A stretch of DNA of 64,000 nucleotides from Cryptomeria japonica (taxonomy: Eukaryota > Streptophyta > Pinopsida > Cupressales > Cupressaceae): the NCBI RefSeq assembly GCF_030272615.1, contig NC_081411.1, positions 154,590,971 through 154,654,970 of the forward strand, given 5' to 3'. This document shows positions 25,703-39,548 of the stretch, piece by piece (position 1 is the first letter of the stretch; the number at the start of each line of letters is the position of its first letter). A program made the translations under genes and the position numbers. A model generated the notes under the pieces. The model saw only the letters and a program-made list of their open reading frames with translations, was not told where the DNA came from and did not search any database.

Positions 25703-28700
25703 TTTTCCCCTCTTTGAGACAATGTCGAAACGACGTTGTTTCAAAGAAAACGAATTTTTTTTGCCCCATTATGCCTCGGTGATACTTAGGGTATAATGCT
25801 CCCTCGAGAGATTGTTTGTGCATTGAAGGCATGAATGATCTCTCGAAAGAAGAAGGATGTTAGATGAGAGATGGAAGAATGGTTAACTTGGTGACACAAA
25901 TGAGTTTGATTAGAGGAAATAAATGGTTAGAATGATTTGTAGATTGATTGAATGATAAGATTGATGGGATTGATAAGATAAAGAGAAAGTCTGGTTTCAG
26001 GAAGGACACATCTTGTAGAAGACAAAAATGATCAAAATGTCTGGTTTCAGGAAGGATACATCCTATATAAGACTGATCTGTCTGGTTTTAGGAAGGTCTA
26101 ATCCTGTATAAGACAAATGACAGATAAAAATTGGATGAATGATAAAATATGATGAAGGTGAGGAATAATTGATTGATAGATAGAATAGTTGATGTGAGGA
26201 AAATTAAGTGATGAGAGAAATCATGTTAGATGAAAGAATGAATTGAAAAGGTTGATTCAAGAAAAGATTCTTGATGAGAGAATGAGTTGAAGAGACAATC
26301 AACATGATGAGATCAGAAACAATTGGTATGAATTGAAATGATGTGATGATGATTTGATTGATGGTGAATAGTCTTCTTGCCTTTATTCATAGTGCAATAT
26401 ATTTTCATCATTGAGCCTTATTATGTAACAATGAAGCTTTGTACATGTTTAGGGTATAAGGAACCAAGATGCATAGATATCTCATTTAAAGAAGCAAACA
26501 CGTAGCAGACAAGGAGTGAACCCTCCATTTTAGGAATAGCATCAGGGGTCGAGGTATGTGCGACAGTCACAAGCATAGTTATCCTTCATGGGATACTTGC
26601 CGAATGAACATACCAATCATAGACACCCACTAGAACTATTGCCCTAGAACTTCATTGGTTCACACCACAAATAAAAAACAAAGAAAAAGATCATGCCCAT
26701 CATGGTTCCTCTAGTCACTTGTGGACATCCTTGAGTAGCATAGTAACATAATCTGTTGCCAAATGATAAAAGATAGAAACTAACTAGGACAAAATCTAGC
26801 AGCCATACTGATCTGTGTCTTCATGTGATTGCTTGATGGGATAGTTGATAATGTCTGGTTTCATAAAGTTGTAGACCCCATTTAAGACTGATCTGTCTGG
26901 TTTCAAGTGTATCCTCCTCTGTTTAAGACAAGATAATGATCACGTTGATAAGGATAGATTGTTGATTGATAAGACTTGTTCGATTTGATTATAGATGTTT
27001 TGAGAAGATAGTTGTATCCTTTGTTTAACTTTGGGCGAAGTGTTTGCTGGATATCTACTAGGGTGTTTGATTCTTGTGAGACAATTTATTGCAAGTTTTT
27101 TAATTGATTTTAAATTTGTTTTGTATTTTATGGATTGATATTTGAATGTTTTTGGATTGAATATTTTTTTAGGACTTTTTGCGATTTTTAGGATTTTTAC
27201 AGGACTTTATCTGAATGTTTAGGATTTTTTCAGGACTTTATCTGAATGTTTTGGTTTTTTCACGACTTTTTGTAATTTTTAGGATTTTTTTAGTTATGCC
27301 CCCAAGTATGAAAACCTGCACGATATGATGATCTAGGCAATGCACATGGAGCCAATAAATTTTTCAATGCAAATTATGCTAATGCAATATGCAAAATGAA
27401 GATGCAGTACCTATTCAAACAAGGATGACTGTGTGTGCCACTCATTCTAAAATGCATTGATTGAATTGAAGGTGTGAAACATTTAAGAGACGGGATTTCA
27501 ATCCGTTCTCAAAAGGCTTTAGATCGTCCACCCTAATACACGGTGTAACCAAGATTTATGAATGGAGGCGCAGAAATTTTTTCCATCAATTCTTGAAACT
27601 TTGATCTTCTTTTGCCAATGTGTGTGCATTTGAATTCATTCTTACTCTTATAACCATCAAAGACCCTTGGAATCCTATGTGGCTAGCTACATGAGTTATT
27701 CTAACTTCAAAAGCATCCTAGATAGAGCCTCGTTGTCATCAAGCTTTTAGGGCTCCGATGAGGTTATGCACTGTCATCTCTAAAATATTGCTCCAATGCC
27801 AATAGGCGTCCGTAGCCTTGATGGATTTACTCGCATGTTCCCATAGTCAAGCTTTTATTATTGCACTTGTATGCATGATATTTCAGTTATATATTTTTTC
27901 TCTTTTTGCCTTGATGTTTTGATATTGATTTTGGCATATAACTTTTTTTATTATTTTAATTTTCTTGCCTTGACTTGTAAGTAATGAAACCTACTTGGGT
28001 ATGACGATTACAACAGTGCTGAAGTAGAATTTTGGATTTTTCACTAGCCACATGACCAACTAGGTATCTGTAATGACTTAGAGTATTTGATTAATGTGTG
28101 AGATATAGAAATTGATAGATTTTGGGTAACAAGAATTGATAGTGAAACTTCTACACAACCATGGATAAAGCTTAATCACAAGGTGACTTTTAAGATGAAT
28201 GACTAAAGGCCTCCTAAAGACTTCATGGACAAGTATCTAGGAAATGAGACAACCTTCATTCTTTTCAGTGCTGACAGGTGAATGACTCAAACAATTATAA
28301 TGTTTTTATTGATAAAACTATATGAGAAAGTAATAATGATATGCAGATATATGTTGTGCAATTGGTAAGTGCACAAACATGGTGGTAAAAAATGAGGGGT
28401 ATAAGTGGAAACCTTCTTTTTTTTTTTCTAAAATCAGGTGAACCTGAACTCGGAGGCAAAATTTGAAAGTTATCCACTCAAGATATGAAGATAATCAAAG
28501 AACAAATATTGTAGTACTCTAAATCTAGTTTCCAAACTACTAAACATTTTCAAAATTAGATAAGATTAAGGGGGTCAAATCCTTCACGCACAAAAAATAG
28601 ACCCTAATTTTTTCTGAAAAACATAACATAGTGTCTGACGTGCGCATCAAAAATGTCATATTTAGATTTAGTATTTTGACAAATCCTTTGGGAAAAAGAT

Positions 28701-28980
28701 AGTTAAGAGTTAGCACTAGAAGATGTGTATTTGTTTGTAATTTTTTGTTGAGTATTTTTTTTTTAATGATTTTTCCAATCGAGCACATCCTAAAATTTAG
28801 GTACTTGTTCATGCACGAAGCATAACTTGCACTAAAAAAATAAAAAATACAATTTTTGATCAAGTGCACTACAATAATATATAATTTTTTTAAAATTTGG
28901 ATAAGTATATCAAAAGTTATTAAAAAAATGGTACACATATGTCTGTGAGAACTATGGAGACACTGTTAAAAGAAATTCAA
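25703..28980 (-). mobile_element. 3' non-coding domain of the giant element
   Basis: No open frame of note. TGTCTGGTTTCAGGAAGG-type phrases recur (about 25,990, 26,038, 26,080, 26,850, 26,885), each followed by a form of GAC or AAGAC. Near 27,170-27,290 a stretch rich in AGGATTTTTnCAGGACTTT repeats several times. A long untranslated region before the polypurine tract is consistent with a large-retrotransposon-derivative structure. Confidence 0.5.
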
Positions 28981-29209
28981 TAATAATATGTTATTGTTGT
29001 TCACATTTAAAATAAAAAAATGGTTAGAAATCTTAGAAGATGGGTGAAAATATGGTGGCAATTTTAGAAATACCCACTTGATGAAGTGTAAACCTAATGA
29101 TGACAAAGTCGAGAAACCAAGTTGATAAAATAAAACATGTCAAAAAAGAGGGAAATCAAACTTCCAAACTGTAGCTTTGTCATCCAACCTATTTCCAAGC
29201 CTAAACAAT

Positions 29210-29472
29210 CAAAAGCACGTATGGGGTACCTATGGTATAAAAAGTGCATGTATGGGGTACTTATGGTGTAAGAAGCACGTACACTCTATCTTTACTATAA
29301 ACAATGCATACGCGCTACTTTTGTTTATAATTTGGGAGTGTGTATAATATGATATTGTATATATAATGTGTATATACATATAATATATAATTTATATATA
29401 ATAATATATCATATATTAAGTATATACACACACATATGTGTGTGTGTGTATGTGTATTGTCTCCCTCTCTCC

Positions 29473-29517
<45 letters not shown>

Positions 29518-29740
29518 CCTCCCTTTTCCTTCACATTTTCTTTACTACAAATAGCGCATACAAGGTACTAAGCCTATTAATTCGCTACCTTGCCATAACA
29601 TTTTTAAGGCGTAGGAGCGCGTATCTACTAATTATGAGTTCTAAGCACGTACAGGGTGAAAAAAAAATACTGTTGGGCTTGCCAACATTTTAGGGACTAA
29701 TAGCGCATATGGGGTTATTAATATACCGTGTATAAGGGCC
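29210..29740. repeat. Left subterminal zone with GCGTACGC-like motifs
   Basis: AGCACGTATGGGGTAC, AGAAGCACGTACACTC, GCATACGCGCTAC, AGCGCATACAAGG, GAGCGCGTATC and AGCACGTACAGGGTG are spread over 500 bp. They share a GCRYGTAYRC core. A (TA)n/(GT)n stretch and a (CT)n run (about 29,478-29,512) interrupt the zone. Confidence 0.65.
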
Positions 29741-30029
29741 TCAACAAACTCAAAAGAAGTTTTTGAGGTCATTAAAGGTCCCATTGCAACTGTGTCTGCA
29801 CTTCTATAACTGTTTTATACATAGAAGTAAATGAATTTTTTGTTTTTGCATGATTTCAAATGATTGAATTGTTGTTCTTATTAGTTTTGTCAATATTATT
29901 GTGATTGTTTCATAGTTTTGGTTCAAAAAAATAATGATAAGATGCATATTTAAGGTTATTTGTTTGTTTATGAACTTTAATTTACATATATATGTAATAT
30001 GATTCTATTTAGGACAACTGATATCAACC

Positions 30030-32985
30030 ATGGGAAAGAACAAGCGAGGAACGATGGAACAACGAGAGGCTGAAAAGGAAAGACAAAGGTAGTGTATGAA
30101 GAAATTACGTGACATAAGAACAATGGGAGAAGAAGGTATGTCATCCTCAACATCTCAGTTCGAATTACCAAACGAACATAATGCACCTAATGCAATTGAA
30201 GAAGAGACATTTGATTTACCATATGAACCTAATGCAATTGAAGAAGAGACATTTGATTTACCGTATGAACCTAATGCAATTGAAGAAGATACCACATTGA
30301 ATAATCAATTAAATAATGAATATACACCTACTCTATTTGATGAATTGAATGTACACAATGCATCGACGTTAACACCTCCTAGAATCATTTGTTGGAAACC
30401 AAAGTATCTAATTGACATTGATGAAAATATATTGAAGCCAATGCCCGATAAAATGAATGAACGAACTTGTAGGAGAATGGTTAAAATAATATGCCAAAAC
30501 TATTTTGAAAACTTAAATCAAACTGCAAGATGTCAATTAATTGTTCAAATTATTAAAAAATTGAATTTTAGAGAGATAATTAAAATTCTAGGCCTAAGAT
30601 CATATGAAAGTAACAACGAAAGAACTATTGTGAGAAATCTATTTGATGCATATCAAGCTATTGGTTCAAAATCATGTACTAAATATTCTAATGCTACTTG
30701 ACGTGTCATTACATCAACCATAATGAGCAAGAAAATAAAAAAAGATCATTTGATAAGAAAAACAAGTCATTAAATGTTAGTAGAAAAACATTAAGTAAAG
30801 CATTACAAAGGTGAGAAAAATAGAGGAACCTAACAATAATTCTCTTTGGGCATTCTCGGGTAGACTATCACGCAAAGACAAGGTTGTTGTTGATGCACTA
30901 AGAACATTAATTGAATTTTTTTGGCATGACAACACAAGAGTTTCGCCCAACCAAAGAGATGTTAGAAGGCAAATCGGGTCTACAAATCGTGAGCCACATG
31001 CCAAACACTATTTGGATATGACTCAAACAAAATTTTATGAAAGATTCCTTGAAAAGTTTCCTCAAATAAGAATTTCTCAAATATTTTTTGAAATGGCAAA
31101 ACCTTTTTATATTAAGATTAATCATGTATGCACCACGTGTTGTTGTAGGATGCATATTGAATTTTCCATGCACTATGATATTTTTCATCATATTTGTTCT
31201 ACTTTGCACACTAACGATGTTTTGCAAGAATGCAATATACAAGCACCTCCTAAGTCGGTAAGAAAAATTATTTCAAGCGTGCTATGTAATAGACATGATG
31301 GTTGCATTTACTATAAGATGCCTTGTTTGGAAGGTTCTTGTGCTATATGCGGTGGTTTGCAACATTTACCAAGATGTGTACATTTGGAGCTCGCACACAT
31401 GAAATTGGTAGGAAACTAGTTTCTTTTGGAAAATACAAGACAATCACATATGGAGTTAAAGATGGAAAAGATTTGAAGAGATGTGAGCTAGTGAAAAATG
31501 ATATATGTGTAGCTGAATTTATGAAAATATTTCAAGAGAAACTAGTTTATGAGTACATAACGCATACACATAGAGCTCGATGGTTAGATGAGAAATTCAA
31601 GTTATTTAAGGACACATTTACTCTTGGCACCATTGTCTCTATCGTTGATTTTGATGAAAATTATACACTACAACCTCAAAATGAAGTGCAATCTATGTAT
31701 TATCATTCTACACAAGTTTCTATTTTTGAACACATAACATTCATGCATGCAAAAGATAGCACAAAGGAGTATATAAAGGTTGTAAGAGAGTATCACTTCT
31801 ACATAAGTGATGATTGTACTCATTCATCGGATTTTATACAAGGATGCTTTAAATTTTTCTATGATAATTTAAAGGAAAGAAACATACAATACAACCAACA
31901 CTTAATATGATTAGATAATTGCACCACACAATTCAAGAATGAAAAGATGTTTTATTGGTTGACAACGATGCATATAACAAGTGGTGTACAACATTTTTGA
32001 AATTTCACTAAGGCTGGACATGGTAAGGGAGAGCACGATGGTGCAGGAGCATGTGTAAAAAGAGCCCTAGCTAAAGAAGAATTGAAGTATGAAGGTGGTG
32101 CTGAGTTGATAGATGCAGAAACAATTGTGCGATGGTGTAACTCTATGATGGGTCCAGGTAATCTAGGTACGTCAATTGTTCCTAGATATTTTTGGTTGAT
32201 CAATAAATATAACATTGAAAACTATCTAGATTGTTGTACAGTTGTAGGATCGAGTGACATGCACTCATTTATGAGCTCAAATGCAAGTTCACTAGTAATT
32301 TATACGAGATAGATGGTATGTTTTTTCTCTTCATGCATGTATTGTTTGTGAGAAGAATGTGAATCACAAGAGTGGGTTGACAAATGGTCTTGTAGATTGT
32401 TGGTTCCCATTGATACATATCAAATTCCCAAAGCACTACAATTGAGCCAGATGGAGACATCAGTGGATTTTGACCATATATCCGACCTAGTGGATTCAAG
32501 TGATTTTTTTAGTTAATTTTTTTGCAAGTATTCTTTTTGGTTCATTTTGTTATACATCGCATTTTTGGTATTAATTATCACTTTATAAAAAGTAGGTCAT
32601 GTGTATGCAGTTGTTGCAGAAGAGAACAATGAAGAAGGAACATATTACTATTTGTGTCATTGTGTTGAGCCTAAAAGAAAATTGACAACCACAATCATTG
32701 ACAAAGAGGGTATTGAGTACCCAATAGGGTCTGTTTTCATGATAGGAACATGGCTTAGGAGACACCCTATCAAGTATTCTAATGTTTGGATGTTCGAGGA
32801 CTCTGAAACACATAGACATACATATTCTTCATTTCTCTAACCTTGTTGTTGCAAAAAATACTCATTTGATGAAGTATCGTGGTAGACTTCATAACAAGAT
32901 TTTATGGAAAGTTCGTGAATCTGACCACAAGGCAATACTTGACACAATACGGGTTAGAGCCAATCCTGAAGGCTCACTTGATTGA
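30030..32985 (+). pseudogene. Transposase-like protein, broken, of about 900 residues
   Basis: Frames run in order along the plus strand: MGKNKRGTMEQREAEKER (30,030), open 30,096-30,701, 30,811-31,419 and 31,323-31,910, then 31,914-32,310 and, after a likely intron (32,500-32,595, GT-AG), 32,596-32,985. Three stops and two to three frameshifts break it. The N-terminal part has a duplicated acidic phrase (LPYEPNAIEEETFD). The middle has a cysteine cluster (CTTCCC, then CAICGG). The core has DFDENY, DNCTTQFK, W and AGHGKGEHDGAGACVKR, spaced like a DDE-type catalytic core with a distal HGKG-DG-G-KR block. I recall that distal signature from uncharacterised transposase-like proteins of animals and oomycetes, but I cannot name the superfamily. 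The C-terminal piece reads HVYAVVAEENNEEGTYYYLC and ends PEGSLD. Confidence 0.6.
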
Positions 32986-32999
32986 TTCTACGGTTCAGA

Positions 33000-33539
33000 G
33001 TAGAATGATTTTTATAATTTTGTATATATCATCGATGAATTATTCTATATTCATTTTTTGTATATATAAATACCCATGAGCTTATTTTTACATGTTTAGG
33101 GGCATAATTTTGTATATTTAAATGGAAATGAGCTGATTTGTACATATTTAGATGCCAAATTTTGTATATTAAAATGGCGATGAGCTGAATCGCACATATT
33201 GTAATGCCAAATTTTGTATAAAAGCCCATCAGATGATTTGTAAGAATTTTTTTTATATATTCAAATAGCCAAGAGCTTATTTGACCGCATTTAAAGACAA
33301 ATTTTTGAATAATATGTGACAATGTTTTGTGACTATTTTTTGTGTCTACGTTTTGTGACTATGTTTTGAGTTTATGTGATGTGATGAGTTCAATCATGAC
33401 CATTATTGATAAGGTCAATCACGAGCATTCTTGATTCTTGTATAATCATGAATAATTATTTGAGTCATTATCAAGTCATAGGAGTCATAGATTGAGTCTA
33501 GATACAATTTGAGCAAAAAAAGTCATTATTGTAAGAAAA
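33000..33539. other. Spacer between transposase gene and tandem array
   Basis: It contains a degenerate repeat of about 55 bp with the phrases GAGCTGATTTG, TACATATTTAGATG and CCAAATTTTGTATA at about 33,050-33,300. No gene. Confidence 0.55.
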
Positions 33540-35490
33540 GTTGTAGGGCAACTTGTCCATCGCATCGGTAGGGTATGGCTCTTGATGTTCTAATGCTTTG
33601 GGATGCACGAGAGGAGCATGAATAGCATAAATCTTCCCACTCAAATGCGCTCATGATGTCGATTTGTCCACATGATGAACCAAATCAATTCTAGCCTATC
33701 TTGCAACTTTGCATTGCATGCAACTGATAGTTTTTGCAGTAGGCAAAAAAATGCTACCAATTGAAAATGGCTCCGAGACGTAAAAAATAGAGATAGGTCA
33801 TTGTAGAGGAGTCTCACGTGACACCACAGGTTCAAATGAATCACTTATATGTTTCTTGGATTGGAAGAAACAGTTCGTCAAAGTTTGACAATTTTTGGAC
33901 TCAGGGCACTTGAGAGATCATGCCGGTAAGGTTTGACTCTCGACGTTCCAATGCTTTGGGATGCACGAGAGGAGCATGCCTATCATAAAAATTCCCACCC
34001 GAATGGGCTTGTGACATCAATTTGTTCACACGATGAACTGATTCAATTCTAGCCTATCTTGCAACTTTGCATTGCATACAATTGACGAGTTTTGCAGTAG
34101 GCAAAAAATGCTACCAATTGAAAATGGCTTTGATTCGTAAAAAACCAAGATAGGCCATTGTAGAGGAGCCTCACGTGACCCCACAAGTTTAAATGGATTG
34201 ATCATATGTGTCCTGGATTGGAAGAAAAAGTTCATCAAAGTCTGACAATGTTTTGGACTCAGGGCACTTGAGAGATCGCGCCGATAGGGTATGTCTCTCG
34301 ACATTTCGATGCTTTGGGATGCATGAGAGGAGAATTCCTAGCGTAAACCTATCCACCTGAACATGCTCGTGATGTCTATTTGTGCACACGATGAACCAAA
34401 TCAATTCTAGCCTATCTTGCAACTTTGCATTGCATGCAATTGATGGTTTTTGCAGTAGGTAAAAAAATGCTACCAATTGAAAATGGCTCCGAGTCATCAG
34501 AAATTGAGATAGGCAATTGTAGAGGAGCCTCATGGGACCCCACGGGTTCAAATGGATTGATCTTATGTGTCACAGATTGGAAGAAATAGTCTATCAATTT
34601 TTGACAATTTTTTAGACTCAGAGCACTTGAGAGATTGCACCGGTAGGGTATGATTCTCAACGTTTTGACGCTTTGGGATGCATGAGAGGAGCATGCCTAG
34701 CATAAAATTTCCCACCTGAGTGTGCTTGTGATGTCGATTTATGGACAAGACGAGCCGGATTAATTCTATCCTATCTTCCAACTTTGCATTGCATGCAACT
34801 GATGGTTTTTGCAGCAGGCGAAAAAATGCTACCAATTAAAAATGGCTTTGAGTCATCAAAAACCAAGATCATCCATTATAGAGGAGCCTCACACAACCCC
34901 ACAGGTTCAAAAGGATTGATCATATGTGTCCTGGATTGGAAAAAATAGTCCGTCAAAGTTTGACATTTTTTTGGACTCAAGACACTTGAGAGATTGTGTC
35001 GGTAGGGTATGACTCTCGACGTTCTGATGCTTTGGGATGCATGAGAGGAGAATGCCTAGAATAAACCTACCCACCCAAATGCGCTTGTGACATTGATTTG
35101 TGCACATGATGAACCGAATCAATTCTAGCCTATCTTACAACTTTGCATTACATACAACTGATAGTTTTTGCGCATGCAAAAAAATGCTACCAATTAAAAA
35201 TGGCTTAGAGTCATCAAAAATTGAGATAGGCCATTGTAGAGAAGCCTCACCCAACCCCATAGGTTCAAACAGATCGGTCATATGTGTCCTGGATTGGAAG
35301 AAACAGTCTGTCAAAGTTTGACATTTTTTTGGACTCAGGGCACTTGAGAGATCGTGTCGGTAGGGTATGAGTCCTGACGTTCTGACACTTTGGGATGCAT
35401 AAGAGGAGCATGCCTAGCGTAAACTTTCCCACTCGGACGCGCTCGTGAAATCAGCTTGTTCACACGAGAACCAAATTTTGACCATTGCGA
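33540..35490. repeat. 358-359 bp tandem array, about 5.4 units
   Basis: The anchor GCTTTGGGATGCA (with one degenerate unit) lies at about 33,595, 33,953, 34,311, 34,670, 35,029 and 35,387, a period of 358-359 bp. Each unit also has CTATCTTGCAACTTTGCATT, GCTACCAATTGAAAATGGC and GGACTCAGGGCACTTGAGAG. The period is not a multiple of three and frames rotate, so it is non-coding. Confidence 0.95.
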
Positions 35491-35991
35491 GCGTGAGGGT
35501 GCTCTTGCACCACACACATATTGTTTTTTATATTCATATTGTTGATTACATAGGCAAATATTCATTTAAATTTATAAAAGGGCAACCACCAAATACAACG
35601 AATACAAAATAGTGAACAAAATACAAGGAGTTTTATAGGGTTAATTTGACATTTTAGAAATTTTGTCAAATCATATTCCACGATTGCAATGTTTTATATC
35701 ATAGATTTTTGTTGTTTATATTCATATTGTTGATTACATAGGCAAATAATCAATTAAATTTATAAAATGATAGCCACGAAATAAAATGAATACACAATAA
35801 TGAAGTCAGTACACATTTATTGGATCAAATATCAACATTTATATATATATCAAAAAAAGGTATGTCTCCCAAGTCAATACAAGTATTTCAAAAATGTGGC
35901 ATATGCCATGTCCAAATCGATATACAATAAAAATGTAGAATATATCTACATGTATTGGTCATTCTATGACCACAACTAACACTATATGATC

Positions 35992-38585
35992 CTAAAAATA
36001 TGGTGGATCATCAAAATCGAGCCTCTTAGATGCAGTACGCGGCTCTGTAGATGGCTACAAAACCACAATTCAAAAGCCAAGTTAGAATTCTTTTGTAGAA
36101 AATAGTTCACAATTAAGAACATAACTATTCATTTAACTATAATTCCTTTGTAATTGAAATGTAGATTACCTCATCGGCTAATCTCGGAGCTAATGTCTTT
36201 GCTCTCCTCTCCTTGTCACTCTTAGGAGTTTTCTTGAAGACAAACTTAAAAGGATCCGCATTATGGCCGAACCGCGAAGGGGGCTATTGTAGATTAAATG
36301 TACAATTAATACAATGTACTAACGTAAATACATTCAAAAAACTTAAAAGCTATAATATAGAGAACAATGACGTACTGGTGCCTGAGATTTTTCTCCAATG
36401 GATTGAGGATGGTTCACCATCGATGGAGAAACTGTCGCTATTACCTATACAAAAAATGATCAAAGATTAAATACAATTAATATAATGATAAGTATTGTAG
36501 GTTAAAAACAATTAATGTAATATATCAAACAAAAGTGTACCTAATCCTGAGATGCTTCTCCAGTGCACGAAGGAGGGCTTACCATTGATGAAGCAGATAT
36601 GGATATTTCTTGTATGAAAAATTATAGGATTATAATTTATCACAAGTTCACATGTACACGTGCATATAATCATGAAATCAAGAAAATAAAGTAGAGATAC
36701 ATACCTCCGCCCTCTCTCGATCCACGGGCAAATTAGGTGCATTCAACAAATCCACATAGCTCAATGGTCATTGTACATGTAAAATAGACAAAAAACACCA
36801 ATCAATCTACAAACCCCAACTAAGACTTGATTTCAAAATTTTCAAACAATTGTACAAATAAAAATGTGTTCAATTACCTTCTTCCCACATTTTGGCATCT
36901 TCGAGGAATTCTTTTGCTTAGGACGAGGCCTAGACGTGAAGGGGTACCCTAAAAAAGCAAAATTAACATGAGATATTAGTACAGATAATATATTAAAAAT
37001 AATTTTAAAAATCTAAAATGAAATGACTTGCATATTCCATCAAAATAATACATAAAAAGGGTTGTACAAAATATGATACCGTATAGCCTTGTAGGCCAAA
37101 ATCGATCGCTGAGAGCGTGATGTCATGAATCTGGGACATTTGGTCCCCTATCAACACCTACAAACCAAAAATTGGACCAAGCATTAAAGATAGTTAGTAT
37201 ATTTTGTAATTTTTTTGAATTCAAAGTGTACTATTCTATTTTAACATGTTACAAAATTTATACCTCAGGCAGAGCTGTAGTAACTGTGGGAGGAGTATGG
37301 GATACTGCTGCTGCAACCTGAAATGCATATTATTTGTCTCTTTAAATCGATGTATAAATAAAAATTCATTTATGTAATTAAAAATTTAAAGTGTTTGATA
37401 AATAAAATGCTATGAATTCAAATCAACACAATAGTGTCTGCGGCTGATGGGCAAACAACATGTCCATCATCTCCCCTGTCAATGCCAAATCCTCAGTCGT
37501 GTGGGCCTGACATCCCGCAAATTATGCATGAATGATATGTGGATCCATCTGCAGCGGCCTCATCATCCGTCCCTAAGCATATCCTTGAGAAACTGACACA
37601 CAGATCCTGAATGGGCTCTTTGTCGCCACCTGGAGCAACTAATGGCTCATCATCTAGTACAAGAGGGTGTGCAAACGACGTCCCATGCTGGATGATGGCA
37701 CCAGTCAATGTTGTGGCCACCTGAAGAGTCTGTAGCTCCATCAACTCTTTCAACTCTACTAGGATAGCCTGATGCACCTTGGGTTTGGGTGCTAGGGGGC
37801 GACGACTCTCCAAGGCTACTCACCTACGGGCTCCAGGTCTATCTTGGGCAGAGCCGCCACCTCTACCATAAAAATCTCTCATGTCAAAATAGTTTGGCCG
37901 CACATTGAGGACAAACTCACAGTATACTTTTCTCAAAAAATACAATGGCACCTCATAATTATTACAAGGTGGATCATCAAAGACCATCCACCACCTCTGC
38001 CAAAAAAAGATTCTTCATCTGTACATTGGTACACAAATATATGGGAAACCTCTTTGCATTAAGAGGTAATGACTCACCAGTTTTAGGATCAACAAAAAGG
38101 GCACATATTTATTGTTTACTAATATTTTTTTTTTCACTCCCTCGTATGATAACCCATCAGCATAGTATTGACGACACCTATCCCTAAAGTTTCCCCATTT
38201 GTAATTTGTGTGGAAATGGTTGTGGCACCACTAGCTAATGTTTCTAGGCTAGTGGGGAGGGATTTATGATGCTCAATCTTAGATGTTTTCAATTTATTAA
38301 TTAGTCTATTTATTTTAGACGTGTTTTGCCCTAACTGATTAATCAATTGCTCCTATGTTTCAGGTGTACGGTCAAAAGGAGGAACTGGAGGTGTATCTTG
38401 TGGGTTTCTTCAGGGGTTTTAGGAGGTGTATTTTGTTGTTCTTGTTGTGGATTATCAAAATTTGGTTTTTGAAACAAAAATTTAAAAAACCTAATCAAAA
38501 TAAATGAAATTAAATTCAAAACGTAAAACAAATTGAATAAACGGGGAAGAAAGACAAAAATTAAGAAAAACTAACCTTGATCCAT
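35992..38585 (-). pseudogene. Multi-exon accessory gene of the DNA transposon (mildly broken)
   Basis: Read on the minus strand from MDQ (38,585) to a TAG at 35,994. The large 5' exon (about 38,500-37,440) needs two to three frame corrections and shows VDPKTGESLPLNAKRFPIYL, CNNYEVPLYFLRKVYCEFVL and a Pro/Glu-rich start. Downstream exons have canonical AG/GT borders and keep phase: 37264-37317, 37080-37157, 36878-36948, 36705-36759, 36376-36444, 36170-36283 and 35992-36054. A sequence near 36,545-36,600 is a duplicate of exon 36376-36444 ending in a stop. The C-terminus is basic then acidic (KKTPKSDKERRAKTLAPRL, then RLDFDDPPYF-stop). No known domain is recognised. The product could be a DNA-binding partner of the transposase (inference only), by analogy with two-gene transposons. 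Confidence 0.6.
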
Positions 38586-38694
38586 AGAGTCTGGAGGAGA
38601 AATGAGGCAGCCTGTTCGCAGTTTTGCAGAGAAAATCGAGGAAAAAACTTCATGGTCATGGGAAAATAACTCTTTAAAAAAAAAAACTTTTTTG

Positions 38695-38890
38695 ACAAGT
38701 ATCGCGTACGCGGTTCTTTAGGGCTTATGAGCGCGTATGCGCTCACTTTCCTAAAAGAAGTGCGTACACGATCACTTTGCTAAAGACAACATGTACGCGC
38801 TATCTTTTTTACGCTCGGGAACAATGAACCTAAGCGCGTATAGGGTGATTTCAAATTTTAGAACTGCGTACGCACTGCTCATTTTTTCTA
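38695..38890. repeat. Right subterminal zone, first copy
   Basis: Contains ATCGCGTACGCGG, GAGCGCGTATGCGCTC, GTGCGTACACG, ATGTACGCGCTATC, AAGCGCGTATAGGG and CTGCGTACGCAC within 200 bp. From about 38,744 it is repeated directly at 39,549-39,690. Confidence 0.7.
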
Positions 38891-39548
38891 TTGGCATTTG
38901 CATGAAGATTGCATTAATGATATGTTATGTTGTCATTGATGTCAATTGAACCAGTAATGATATTGCTGATATTGTTGTTATTGTTGATATTGTTTTATAA
39001 CCGGTAGGAAGAGCTTTGTGAAGGTTATTGTAAACTGATATGTAAGTTTGTGAGTTGAACTCGTAATCGGAGTAAAAGGTTAAACCCTTTCTATGTTATG
39101 TAACCGGTAAACCCTACCAGTTGTTTCTATTAAACCCTAACCGATTAAGGTTGTTGAATTGGTTATGTTAGTTTATGATCTGATGTTGAGCGGTAATGAT
39201 GGTGACATGTAAGGTCATTGTATGAAGACAAGTTCAAATGTTTTGGTGTGATTGTTTGTCTAGGGAATGAACAAAGTGTATTGCATCTAATGCAAAATGC
39301 GTGATGAGTTACTGAGCTTGATGAAGTGGTAATCAAGGAGCGGTTGAGGTTTTCTTGATTGATGTGTAGAGATTGATATGAAATTCAATGGTCATTCTTG
39401 TACAAACAAGTCGGTACAAGCATGACTGTTGGATTTCATAGCAATCTCTACACATCAATCAAGAAAACCTCAATCGCTCCTTGATTACCGCTTCATCGAG
39501 CTCAGTAACCCATCACGTGTATTGCATTAGATGCAATAAAATTTGTTC
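38891..39548. mobile_element. About 0.66-kb insert with LTR-like text and a long inverted repeat
   Basis: The left part has repeated AACCGGTA phrases and CATTGATGTCAATTGAACC, typical of Copia LTRs in this window. The right part (about 39,270-39,545) is a hairpin: the arms AGTGTATTGCATCTAATGCA...CTTGATTGATGTGTAGAG and its near-perfect reverse complement flank a loop of about 35 bp at 39,395-39,435. It is flanked by directly repeated transposon-end sequence. Confidence 0.6.

Noticed and set aside
33641-35122. Several minus-strand frames of 67-120 codons
   Set aside because: They fall in the 358-bp tandem array, whose period shifts the frame each unit; the similar peptides reflect the repeat.
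33540-35490. CRISPR-like array
   Set aside because: Units are contiguous 358-bp tandem copies with no unique spacers, in a plant nuclear context.
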